38,068 nucleotides of DNA, from contig CP038137.1 of assembly GCA_004519485.1 (NCBI GenBank), positions 1 through 38,068 on the forward strand, written 5' to 3'. Positions 1 through 8,552 of this stretch are shown piece after piece (the first letter of the stretch is position 1; the number at the start of each line of letters is the position of its first letter). Below the pieces are notes generated by a model. That model worked only from the letters and a program-made list of their open reading frames with translations. It made no database searches and was not told where the DNA came from. The position numbers were made by a program, and so were the translations under genes. This DNA is from Nannochloropsis oceanica. Its lineage: Eukaryota; Sar; Eustigmatophyceae; Eustigmatales; Monodopsidaceae.

Positions 1-58
1 TATCAAAAAATACTCCAGTTTTAAAGACTAGCACCTTCAACCACTCGGTCATTCATCC
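1..58 (-). tRNA. trnS: tRNA-Ser-like, 5' part (anticodon UUA); gene continues at 38068-38042
   Basis: Joined to 38042-38068 across the window ends, this folds as an 85-nt class II tRNA. The acceptor is a perfect 7-bp helix (52-58 with 38043-38049), the D arm has a 3-bp stem, and the variable arm is a 4-bp hairpin (GTAT/ATAC). The body matches tRNA-Ser for UCN codons (GACCGAGTGGTTGAAGG D arm). The anticodon stem CTAGT/ACTGG closes a 7-nt loop CTTTAAA, giving anticodon UUA at 22-24, where tRNA-Ser(UGA) has CTTGAAA. The discriminator is U, whereas G is usual for Ser. No other tRNA for UCN codons is visible. It could be a mutated trnS(uga), an ochre/amber suppressor, an edited tRNA or a base-call error. 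Confidence 0.8.
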
Positions 59-69
59 CTTAAAAGGAA

Positions 70-141
70 AGCGAAAGAAGGGATTCGAACCCTCGGCTTC
101 AACCTTGGCAAGGTTACACTCTACCGTTGAGTTACTTTCGC
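70..141 (-). tRNA. trnG(gcc): tRNA-Gly(GCC)
   Basis: Cloverleaf with 7-bp acceptor GCGAAAG/CTTTCGC, anticodon loop TTGCCAA (GCC), T loop TTCGAAT and discriminator U. It is one of two glycine tRNAs; the other, UCC, is at 3856. Confidence 0.95.
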
Positions 142-191
142 AGTTTTCATTAAAAAAACAGGATTTTTAAGTATCTTTTTCTTTTGCTATT

Positions 192-262
192 AGGCTAGAG
201 ACGGATTTGAACCGCCATTACAAGATTTGCAATCTTGGACATTACCTTTATGTTATCCAGCC
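192..262 (-). tRNA. trnC(gca): tRNA-Cys(GCA)
   Basis: Cloverleaf with acceptor GGCTGGA/TCTAGCC, anticodon stem CAAGA/TCTTG, loop TTGCAAA (anticodon GCA) and discriminator U73, as expected for cysteine. Confidence 0.95.
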
Positions 263-267
263 AGAAT

Positions 268-340
268 TAGCAGAGTAGGATTTGAACCTACGACCTTCAG
301 GGCATGAGCCTGACAAGCTACCAAACTGCTCCACCCTGCT
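268..340 (-). tRNA. trnfM(cau): initiator tRNA-Met(CAU)
   Basis: Loop CTCATGC gives anticodon CAU. The D-arm region GGTGGAGCAG...GGTAGCT and the G/C-rich anticodon stem TCAGG/CCTGA are those of bacterial-type initiator tRNA. A1-U72 is a weak first pair, in line with the unpaired first position of initiators. Three CAU tRNAs occur in the window; this one is the initiator by its body sequence. Confidence 0.9.
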
Positions 341-382
341 TGAAAGAAGTTGTTGATATCAGTTTCAAGTTTTAAATTAATT

Positions 383-456
383 TAGGCTTAGTAGGATTTG
401 AACCTACAACATTACCGTTATGAGCGGTATGCTCTTACCAATTGAACTATAAGCCC
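383..456 (-). tRNA. trnI(cau): tRNA-Ile(CAU), AUA-reading
   Basis: Anticodon loop CTCATAA (CAU) with acceptor GGGCTTA/TAAGCCT and T stem GTAGG/CCTAC. The body closely resembles plant mitochondrial trnI(cau), whose C34 is modified to lysidine to read AUA. This separates it from the elongator tRNA-Met at 37473. The isoleucine identity is inferred from sequence likeness. Confidence 0.8.
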
Positions 457-547
457 TTAAAAAAGTAGTTAAAAAATTTGAAAATAAAGTATAAAAATAA
501 TTTAAATACATACATCAAGATTAATCTTCAATTCTGATGATGTAAAA

Positions 548-862
548 TTAAAAAATACTTTGAGTAAGAATTTTTGTTTTTGAAGATGCTGAAAGAGAAG
601 CTTTTTTAGCAGCTAAAGTGGAAAAGAGAGCTTTGTGAGCCTTTAAAAATTTTTGTACATTTTTAAAATAGGCTTTTTTTGATGATGCTTCTCCCGAGGA
701 ATTACCTGCTGCGGAAATAAAATTGATAATTTTTTTACGAGTTTTTAAACTTGCAGCTAACACAGGTAGAAGACCTTTCAAAATAATGAAATAAAAGCTT
801 AAAAAAGCTAACAAAAACAAAAAAATTTGATTGAAGAATGTAATTTTATCAAACTGAGGCAT
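548..862 (-). CDS. atp8: ATP synthase F0 subunit 8
   Basis: 104 residues, the usual size for protist and plant Atp8 (Ymf19). It starts MPQFDKITFFNQIF, the typical MPQfD N-terminus followed by one membrane helix (about residues 10-35) and a basic tail, here rich in Ala, Ser and Lys. The subunit is part of the F0 peripheral stalk in the inner membrane. It lies between trnY and a block of four tRNAs, so release of the mRNA by tRNA excision on both sides is likely. Stop is TAA. The 90 bases downstream (457-547) hold no gene I can see. Confidence 0.93.
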   Translation of the reverse strand: MPQFDKITFFNQIFLFLLAFLSFYFIILKGLLPVLAASLKTRKKIINFISAAGNSSGEASSKKAYFKNVQKFLKAHKALFSTLAAKKASLSASSKTKILTQSIF

Positions 863-873
863 TCAAAAAGTTT

Positions 874-955
874 TGAAGAAGATAGGATTCGAACCTATGT
901 AGGATTAACCAACAGATTTACAGTCTGCCACCTTTAACCACTCAGTCACTTCTTC
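874..955 (-). tRNA. trnY(gua): tRNA-Tyr(GUA)
   Basis: Class II tRNA with a long variable arm, acceptor GAAGAAG/CTTCTTC, anticodon stem GCAGA/TCTGT and loop CTGTAAA (anticodon GUA). The long variable arm is the bacterial form of tRNA-Tyr. It sits just 3' of rnl. Confidence 0.94.
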
Positions 956-984
956 TATAAAAATTAAATATTATAAACTTTACA

Positions 985-1345
985 GTTATTTTTTAGATCG
1001 AAAATTAGTGCCTCTTAGCTCCAAACTTTACAGTTTTTCCACCAGAGGTCTATCAACGTGATAATCTCTCACGATTCTTTTAGAAAATTAATCTTGAAAA
1101 TAGATTCTTGCTTATATGCTTTCAGCAATTATCTAATATAAATGTAGCTTTCCGGCCATGCCTTTGATAAGACAACCGGTCTACCATTGATTTACTTTTC
1201 CCGGTCCTCTCGTACTAAGGTCTAAGTTTCTCAATTTTCTAACGCCTACAGTAGATAGGGACCGAACTGTCTCACGACGTTCTAAACCCAGCTCACGTAC
1301 CACCTTCCTCGGCGAACAGCCGAACCCTTGGAACCACCTTCAGCT

Positions 1346-1380
<35 letters not shown>

Positions 1381-1857
1381 GACTCCGTCGATAGGGACTC
1401 TTAAGAGTCATCAGCCTGTTATCCCTAGCGTACCTTTTATCCATTGAGCGATGGTCTTTCCACACAGAACCACCGGATCACTATGTTCAACTTTCGTTTC
1501 TGCTCGATTTGTCAATCTTACAGTCAAGCAGGCTTATGCCATTACACTCTACTTAGGGATTAACCTAATGAGCCTACCTTATAAATACCTCCGTTACTTT
1601 TTAGGAGGTCACCGCCCCAGTCAAACTACCCAATATACATTGTTTTCATAAAGAATGAGTTCAAAAAAAATTTACGAGTGGTTTTCCATGAGCGCCAAAG
1701 CTCCCACCTAGACTAGACAAAAATTTTTTTTGAACAGTGTATAAAAATAGTAAAGGTGCATAGGGTCTTTCCGTCTAGCTGTAGGTAATCTGCATCTGCA
1801 CAGATATTTCAATTTCACTGAATTTATTATGGTAGAGACAGCGGGGAAGTCGTTACA

Positions 1858-1904
<47 letters not shown>

Positions 1905-3620
1905 TGGACCGTCAGAGTTACAGCCGCCGTTTACTGGGACTTAGGTTTGAAGCCAAAACCTCTCCCCTTAATCTTGCAGCACCGGGCAGGTGTCAGTCCC
2001 TATACATCTTCTTACGAATTAGCAGAGACCTGTGTTTTTACTAAACAGTCGCTACCCCCGATTCTGTGCCAACTAAAAGAGATTTCCCTTTTTTAGTCAC
2101 TCCTTCTCCCGAAGTTACAGAGTCATTTTGCCGAGTTCCTTTACCATAATTCTTTCAAGCGCCTTAGTATACTCTACTCGTCCACCTGTGTCGGTTTTCA
2201 GTACGGTTTTTCGTAAAAAGCTATTTCCTGGAAAAAATAAGAAACACAAAAAAATCAATTTTTTTATATTAACTTATGTTTTCGTCACTTTTCTTAGAAT
2301 TTTAATTAATACCCATCGAAGTAGGCTTTCGCCTTTTTCTTAGGGACCGTCTTTTCTCGACGAAGTTTAACTTTACGTCGGAAACCTTGGACTTACAGCG
2401 ACAATGTTTACCATTGTTTATCGCTACTCATGTCAGTATTCTCACTCTTGGTTTCTCCAGCAATTTTAACAAATTGCCTTCATCAAATTACAAGATGTTC
2501 CGCTACCACTTTTATAAAGTTTGTCGATTCGGTTAAAATTTTAAATCCCTTACATTTTAAGCGCATGAAGATTAAACCCATAAGCTGTTACGCTTTTTTA
2601 ACTAGCTGGCTGCTTCCAAGCCTACTACGGGAATGTCTATACCTTCACACTTCTTCTCAACTAAAATTTTATTAAGGACCTTATCTAACAATCTGGGCTG
2701 TTTCCCTCTCGACTATGAATCTTAGCACTCATAGTCCGTTTGCTCAAAAAGATAAAAATGTATTCGGAGTTTCCTTAAGTTCAGTAAGATCCGAAAACCC
2801 CCCTAGCTTATGGAGTGCTCTACCCCAATTTTTCTTTTATGAACACTCTACTTAAATAGATTTCGCGGAAAACCAGCTATATCTAAGTTTGATTAGCCTT
2901 TCCCCCTAACCACAAATCATCCCAGTATTCTTCAACATACACGAGTTCGGTCCTCCAATTAATGTTTCCATCAAATTTTCAACCTGTTCATGGTTAGATC
3001 ACTTAGTTTCGGGTTTTTTCTTGCAAACTTATACTATTATTTTTTTAGCCTTCTTTTCTCAACTTAAGCTTGCTTGCAAGAAAAACTCACTGACCCATTA
3101 TGCAAAAGGTACGCCGTCACTATAAAAGCTCCGACTGTTATTAAACATTGAATTTTAAACTTTTCACTCTCGAAAGTTCTTTTTCACCTTTCCCTCACGG
3201 TACTTGTTTACTATCGATTTTCAAGACGGACTTTAGATTTTGAGGGTGGGACCCCATTCTTCAAACAAAATAAGCTGGTTTTGTTTTACTTAGCAAAAAT
3301 AAAAAAGTTTATTTACAGGATTTTTACCTTCTATGAATAGTTCAATACTTAATTATTTTTAGACAAATCTAAATTGCGTTCACTCGCCATTACTAACAAT
3401 ATCTCGGTTGATTTCTTCAAAAGATTACTTAGATGTTTCAGTTCATCCTATTTTGTTTTTACTTTTAAAAGCAAAAACAGTTCCTACGAACAAGTTTTCT
3501 TTCTGGAAAGAGAAAAGTCAAAAAAAATTTCTTTTACTCATTTCGTGATACTACACGTCCACATATTTCTTGAAATCAAGGTAGCCCTTCAATGTTTTAC
3601 ACTTTTGAATAACTAAAATG
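985..3620 (-). rRNA. rnl: large subunit ribosomal RNA (23S-like)
   Basis: Conserved LSU blocks are readable on the minus strand. The sarcin-ricin loop lies at 1200-1217 (AGTACGAGAGGACCGG), the peptidyl-transferase region at about 1250-1450, and domain II-IV motifs at 1800-2160. A 5' block like GGATGCCTTGG...GAAGGACGTG lies at 3545-3600. The length of about 2.6 kb is normal for algal mitochondria. I see no intron. Both ends are estimates to within about 30 bases, set by trnY on one side and trnR on the other. Open frames inside it are chance. Confidence 0.93.
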
Positions 3621-3632
3621 TCATTATTTTTG

Positions 3633-3706
3633 TACATTCTACAGGAATCGAACCTGTCACCGTTAGCTTAGAAGGCTACTGCTCTATCCAACTGAGCTAA
3701 GAATGC
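3633..3706 (-). tRNA. trnR(ucu): tRNA-Arg(UCU)
   Basis: Acceptor GCATTCT/AGAATGT, D arm GCTC/GAGC, anticodon loop CTTCTAA (UCU), T loop TTCGATT. It reads AGA/AGG as arginine and lies directly upstream of rnl. Confidence 0.94.
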
Positions 3707-3855
3707 GTAAAGAAGTTTTTATGTGAAAGTATTGAATTTTAAATGTCTAACGTAGTTAAAATAACTAATTGATTTGCATTTATATTTCACTAGTTCACAT
3801 TATTTTACATGCTTTTTTTAATTTATATTATCTTTTCTTTTATGAAAATTTATCA

Positions 3856-3926
3856 TGCGGGTAATGAGAATCGAACTCATATCCTCTGCTTGGAAGGCAG
3901 ATAATCTACCATTAATCTATACCCGC
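3856..3926 (-). tRNA. trnG(ucc): tRNA-Gly(UCC)
   Basis: Perfect acceptor GCGGGTA/TACCCGC, anticodon stem TCTGC/GCAGA, loop CTTCCAA (UCC). The 149-bp spacer between it and trnR (3707-3855) is AT-rich with no gene seen. Confidence 0.95.
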
Positions 3927-3980
3927 TACACTTTTTTTGTGAACGTTAATGTTTTATTAGATATACAATAAATTTAAGCT

Positions 3981-4005
3981 TTTTCTCTATTAGCCTGCCA
4001 GTACA
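3981..4005 (-). promoter_or_regulatory. repeated spacer motif, copy A (upstream of trnG-trnR-rnl)
   Basis: A pyrimidine run is followed by ATTAGCCTGCCAGTACA (3989-4005, plus strand). The same block recurs at 30144 and 30298, and in a weaker form at 18332. All copies have the same orientation, and this one lies upstream of trnG, trnR and rnl in the minus-strand direction. A promoter or RNA-processing role is inferred from position only. Confidence 0.45.
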
Positions 4006-4162
4006 AAAAAAGGGGCATTTTATTTATAAAATCTGTAGTCAACAAATTATTTGAATAACTAAAATATCTTTTCGAGAAATGCACTTATTGATAATTTTGA
4101 ATGGGGGAGGTGCAATAAAAAAAAAAGAGGCGTATTCACTTATATTTATTAAAATTGCAAAA

Positions 4163-4235
4163 CGAGAAAAACGGGATTCGAACCCGCGACTTTTGGCGTG
4201 ACAGGCCAACACTCTAACCACTGAGTTATTTTCCC
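4163..4235 (-). tRNA. trnD(guc): tRNA-Asp(GUC)
   Basis: Anticodon stem TTGGC/GCCAA with loop CTGTCAC (GUC), T loop TTCGAAT and discriminator G73 as expected for aspartate. The acceptor GGGAAAA/TTTTCTC contains one G-U pair. It follows rps3 by about 40 bases. Confidence 0.93.
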
Positions 4236-4277
4236 TAAAAAAAAATAAAAAGTTTTAAATTTTAAAAGTATAAAACA

Positions 4278-5552
4278 TTACAAAATTGTTTTTTTTGCTA
4301 ACCAAACTTTTATACCAAAAGCTCCATAGAGTGTTATGGCTTGAGTCTGATAATAATCAATTGGTGTTCTATAGTTTGAAGGGAAATTTGACCCTGCTGT
4401 AAAACAATAGTTTTAGTTCTTCTTCGTTGTTAAAGCGCCCTTTATAGAATCTTAATACCATCTAATGCAAAAAAACTTGGTGGCATTTTTTGAAAAGGAT
4501 TTGTAAAGATTTTTAAAAAAATCTTACAGTTTGTGTATGCTTACGATTATCTTCTATCATGTAAGAAATTAGTTTGCTTAGTAAAAAGCATTTCCGTAAC
4601 CAAAGTTCCTAATATAAATAAAGGGTTTCTAAGGATTCAGAAAAATACTTTTTTAAATCTTTGTTTTTTTGAAAAAAAAAATAATTTCTTATAATAACTT
4701 TTTGATAAAGTTTAAAGGAAGGAAGAAAACTTAATTGAGTACTATAAATTTTTAAGTGTATATCTTCAAATCCAGTAAAATGGTGTAATGATTACACAAA
4801 GCTTTATTTAAATTCAAAAAGATTGATCTTATCTTTTTTTTATTTAAAGAAGTTAAAGAGTTTTTTTATATTATAATTTTGAAATGCATAATCAAATTTT
4901 TTAATAAGAAAAGTTTTTTTTAACTTACTGAATTTGTAATCTTAATAAATAGATTTTGGTGAATTCTTAGTAGTTCCAAGAATTGATAAAGAATCTTTCT
5001 TCAAAACATTTGCTTTTCTTGCTTTTTTTCATTAATAGAAAAAAACAAAATCTATTTTTATAAGTTAAAACATTAGATTTAAAAATAAAATTCTTTTTTT
5101 TTTTTTCGTAAGAAACAACTTTCCTACGTTCTTTTGCCAATAGAATATACCTAGACTTTTTGTGAGTTCTTATAGAATTAGATTTTAAACTGATACTCCT
5201 TCGGCGTTCGACTTCTTCCACAAACGTTTTCAAATCTCTCATCTTTTTAAGGCCTACGTATTTTTTTTTAATCGTACGAAAATAAATTTTTGGCCCAAAA
5301 AAATTTAGATTGTTTTGCAAATAGGTAACTAAAGGTAAAAATCTGTTTCAATTGAAAGTTTTTTTGCGGATCTTTGAATCTTGCAGGTTTTTAGTAGAAT
5401 TCCCTTAGATCTTAACAAAAAGCTTAAAAAATTACGGAGTTCTAAATCTTGATGTTGAATAGAAGCAACATTTCTTTGTCCGAAATCCATGATGAAATAT
5501 CGGGTTTTGTTATTGATTGACGAAAAATAATAGGATTAATTTTTTGGCCCAT
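4278..5552 (-). CDS. rps3: ribosomal protein S3, reading frame broken many times
   Basis: Small-subunit ribosomal protein uS3. The N-terminus MGQKINPIIFR at 5552, three bases after rps19, is diagnostic. A second frame carries the KH-domain entry IQHQDLELRNFLSF and KKLSIETD. A third frame is open from about 5347 to 4967. The C-terminus IDYYQTQAITLYGAFGIKVW (ending TAA at 4278-4280) is the classic S3 tail. The pieces lie in different frames, with shifts near 5515, 5340, around 4960-4600, in a T run near 4530 and near 4445. The total span fits one protein of about 420 residues. Conserved residues survive in every piece, so sequence error or very recent decay is likelier than long neglect. Part of the indel cluster shared with rpl2 and nad9. 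Confidence 0.8.
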
Positions 5553-5555
5553 CTT

Positions 5556-5813
5556 TTATTTTTTCTTTTTTTTCTTCTTGAACTCATATCGAGCTCTCGT
5601 TCCTACAAATTCACCTATTTTATGACCCTGCATCTCAGGTGTTACAATTAGAGGAATAAAATTTTTTCCATTGTGAACCTTAAGACGCATGCCAAAAAAT
5701 TCGTCCGTTATAATAGATGATCTAGACCATGTTTTTACGGACAAATTTATATCTAAATTTCGAATTTTCTTTAGGATTAAATTGTTAGAAGATAAAGTTT
5801 TCCAATTAGTCAT
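5556..5813 (-). CDS. rps19: ribosomal protein S19
   Basis: 85 residues, the usual size for uS19. The family core is plain: SRSSIITDEFFG, then VHNGKNFIPL and MQGHKIGEFVGTRA (about residues 31-78), which contact 16S rRNA in the small-subunit head. It ends in a run of lysines. It sits between rpl2 (6 bases upstream) and rps3 (3 bases downstream), the ancestral S10-operon order. It is the only gene in the 4.3-6.7 kb stretch whose frame is intact. Stop is TAA. Confidence 0.93.
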   Translation of the reverse strand: MTNWKTLSSNNLILKKIRNLDINLSVKTWSRSSIITDEFFGMRLKVHNGKNFIPLIVTPEMQGHKIGEFVGTRARYEFKKKKKKK

Positions 5814-5819
5814 TAAAAT

Positions 5820-6724
5820 TTAATTTTTTCTTCGAGATACTACAATTAAAGAATTGCGAGATCTGCTTGTTTTGGACCCTTTTGTTGGTTTTCCCCAAGG
5901 TGTTACTGAAGGACGTCCCCCTGAAGTTTTACCTTCTCCACCACCGTGCGGGTGTGTCAATAGGATTCAATTGCAACACCGCGAACATTAGGGTCGTTTC
6001 CCCAATCCAACGATTTCGTCCTGCTTTTCCTATACTGTTAAGGTTGTTGTTTTCATTAGAAAACTACACCTAAAGTAGCATAAGAATTTAATTGTATTAA
6101 TCTTTGTTCTCCAGAAGGAAAGACGAACACGAGCATAATTCTTTGTTTTTGGATAAGGCTGAGCAATATGTACCGGCTGCTCGACAATATTGCCCTCGTT
6201 TTCTCTCGGAGGTTGACAAATTATGTAGTAACTTCCTACTGGTATCTTATGAAGAGGCATTGCATGTCCAAGTTTGATTTCGGCTTCTTTACCTGATTTT
6301 ATTAGGGAGCCTACACATAAATTTTTAGGAGCTAAAATATAAGAGTGTTCCCTTTTTGAATTATCATATAAACGCGCTAAATATGCAGTTCTATAAGGGT
6401 CGTACTATATAGCTTCTACAATTCCAGTGGTATTGATTCTTGTAAAATCCACTTCCCGGTAAATTTTTTTGTGTCCTCCTCCTTTTTGAAATACAGTAAT
6501 TTGGCCTGTTTGATTTCGTCCTGCCTTTTTTGTAAAGAGAGAGTTTTATGTGTGAATAGGTTTTTTTTGTCCACAGTTTTGGTTTTTTCAAAACTTTTTA
6601 AAGCACGTTGTGAAGGAGTTGTTGGTCTAATTTTCTTAAAAAGTAGATTTTCAATAATATAAAATTTATTTTTTTGTGAATTATAAAAGATTATAATTTT
6701 TTTGAAGCAAAAGAAGTTGACCAT
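5820..6724 (-). CDS. rpl2: ribosomal protein L2, reading frame broken many times
   Basis: Large-subunit protein uL2. RPTTPSQR near the N-terminus, then [11 protein letters not shown] and [42 protein letters not shown] and [17 protein letters not shown] all match the family but lie in different frames. I count at least seven single-base shifts (near 6515, 6230, 6140, 6120, and four at 6004-5955) plus an in-frame UAG at 6405-6407 in the EAI-x-YDP motif. Several shifts fall in short homopolymers. The end, TAA at 5820-5822, is six bases from rps19. The first ATG (6724) overlaps nad9, so the start is uncertain and may be nearer 6664. Confidence 0.78.
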
Positions 6725-7271
6725 GGACTTCGAAAATCAAAAGATCTAAATTCTTGCGTTAATTCTAAAGGTTGAGAAATGACACGTTTTAGTTTTTCAT
6801 CATAACTAACTTCAACGTAACCACTTAAAGGGAAGTCTTTACGTAAAGGATGACCTTGGAAACCGTAGTCAGTAAGGATTCTTCTCAGAATCGGGGTGAT
6901 TTGGAAAAAAACACCAAATAAAATCCCAAATTTCACGTTTCCCACCAATTGGCCGCTGGATATAATGAAATAAGAGATATTAAAGGGGTTACTTCATTTA
7001 CGAAAGTTTTAACACGAATTCTTCGATTATGATGAATACTTAATAATTCATAAGCGATTTCAAATCGATTTTCTCTTTCAGGGTAATCAGTTCCCGATAT
7101 TGCTGTTAAACAATTAAATTGGCATAATGTATTATACTTTAAAAATTTTATAATACCGTATAAATTTTTAGGATGAACTGTTATTATTAATTCGTCTTTA
7201 AAAATTTTAGCGTTTTCCAAAGGTATAAGTTTTTTTAATGTTTTAATATATAAAACTCCAAGCATTAACAA
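6691..7271 (-). CDS. nad9: NADH dehydrogenase subunit 9, frame broken in the middle
   Basis: 30-kDa (NuoC) subunit of the peripheral arm of complex I. The N-terminal 110 residues (7271-6941) are intact through the motif YPAANWWE. The C-terminal part is intact from [25 protein letters not shown] (about 6885) to the TAA at 6691. Between them, at 6886-6940, the conserved REIWDLFG...NHPDLRR segment is split by four single-base indels: an extra base in GAAACG, an extra T in GATTTTATT, a missing A in CCAAATC and an extra T in GATTCTG. There is no second nad9 in the window. The overall length of about 190 residues is normal for the family. Confidence 0.85.
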
Positions 7272-7288
7272 ATTATTTGTTTAAATTT

Positions 7289-7657
7289 TTATTCCCATTC
7301 TAGTGCTCCAATTTTCCAGGCATAAAGAAAGCCTAAAGCAAGCTCAATGATGAAATCAACCATAGTCCAAAAGCCCCAAGAGGTTAAATGGCTTAAAGAA
7401 ACTGCCCAGGGAAAAAAGAATACAGCTTCTAGATCAAAAATAATAAATAAAATAGCTACTAAATAAAAGCGAACATCAAAAGTATTTCTAGCATCTTCAT
7501 ACGGATCAAATCCGCACTCGTAAGAAGAAAGTTTTTCAGTATCTGGATTCTGGATAGCCAAAATATAAGATAAAGCAAAAATAACAATACTTAAAAAGAT
7601 ACTAACAAATAAAGCTACCCATATAGGGAAATATTCTTCATAGAATAAAGACGGCAT
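7289..7657 (-). CDS. nad3: NADH dehydrogenase subunit 3
   Basis: 122 residues, three membrane helices, inner-membrane part of complex I. The conserved loop KLSSYECGFDP (about residues 42-52) with its essential cysteine, and FDLEAVFFFPWA (about residues 74-85), identify it. It sits 17 bases upstream of nad9, continuing the run cox3-nad3-nad9. Stop is TAA. Length and motifs are regular. Confidence 0.97.
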   Translation of the reverse strand: MPSLFYEEYFPIWVALFVSIFLSIVIFALSYILAIQNPDTEKLSSYECGFDPYEDARNTFDVRFYLVAILFIIFDLEAVFFFPWAVSLSHLTSWGFWTMVDFIIELALGFLYAWKIGALEWE

Positions 7658-7693
7658 TAATTTTACTTTTTTATAAATTTTTTTAAAAATTGT

Positions 7694-8506
7694 TTATGAA
7701 CCACCCCACCAGTAGATACTAACGAATAAAAATAACCAAACTACATCGACGAAGTGCCAATACCAAGCAGCAGCCTCAAAACCAAAATGATGTTCCACTG
7801 TAAAATGATAGTTATAAAGTCGAATAGCACACACGATAAGGAAACAGGTTCCTACAAAAACGTGAAAACCATGAAACCCGGTAGCCATATAAAAGACAGA
7901 ACCATATATACCATCAGACATAGCAAATCCAGCGTGATAATATTCATAAACTTGAAAACTTGTAAAGTAAATTGCATACAAAATAGTGTAAATTAACGAG
8001 CTTATTGCGTCTTCACGTCGATTGTGAATAATAGCCTCATGTGCCCAAGTTACCGTAGCACCTGATGTTAATAAAATAATTGTATTTAAGAAAGGAATTC
8101 CCCATGGTGACATTACCTCAATTGCTTTTGGAGGCCAAACTCCTCCTATTTCTGGCACTGGTGCCAAACTTGAATGAAAAAAAGCCCAAAAGAAAGCAAG
8201 GAAGAACATAACTTCGGAAACAATAAAAAGAATCATACCCATTCGAAGCCCACTCTGAACAGCTTTAGTATGTTGTCCCTCAAAGGTCCCTTCCCGTACA
8301 ATATCTCGCCACCATGTAAACATTACAAAAAGCAGAAAAAGAAAGCCTGTTAAAAGAAGAGAACCTCCTCCACTGTAATTATGCATATATAAAACCCCTC
8401 CACTTGTCACGGTAAAAGCTGCAAAAGCTGCAACTAAAGGCCATGGACTAGGGTCTACTAAATGAAAAGGATGTTTTTGAGTATTTTTTTTTATTAACTC
8501 ATACAT
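7694..8506 (-). CDS. cox3: cytochrome c oxidase subunit 3
   Basis: 270 residues, seven membrane helices, complex IV. The start chosen is the ATG at 8504-8506, giving [24 protein letters not shown], which matches the family. A longer frame to 8566 would overlap the end of cob by 14 bases and add 20 unlike residues. Motifs [25 protein letters not shown] and the C-terminus [14 protein letters not shown] are complete. Stop is TAA. Confidence 0.97.
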   Translation of the reverse strand: MYELIKKNTQKHPFHLVDPSPWPLVAAFAAFTVTSGGVLYMHNYSGGGSLLLTGFLFLLFVMFTWWRDIVREGTFEGQHTKAVQSGLRMGMILFIVSEVMFFLAFFWAFFHSSLAPVPEIGGVWPPKAIEVMSPWGIPFLNTIILLTSGATVTWAHEAIIHNRREDAISSLIYTILYAIYFTSFQVYEYYHAGFAMSDGIYGSVFYMATGFHGFHVFVGTCFLIVCAIRLYNYHFTVEHHFGFEAAAWYWHFVDVVWLFLFVSIYWWGGS

Positions 8507-8552
8507 GTTCGTAGTAAAAATTTTTAAAAATAATAGATTTTCTAGAAGAGTT

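Noticed and set aside
1451-3616. Open frames of 60-81 residues on the plus strand
   Set aside because: They lie antisense inside rnl, whose conserved blocks explain the sequence; no protein-like features.
4039-4221. 60-residue frame over trnD
   Set aside because: It starts inside the tRNA and has no protein features.
4278-7271. Nuclear copy of mitochondrial DNA (NUMT) joined into the assembly
   Set aside because: The stretch keeps ancestral gene order and spacing with intact rps19, trnD and flanking genes, and the window closes as a circle; a chimera cannot be excluded without reads but is not favoured.
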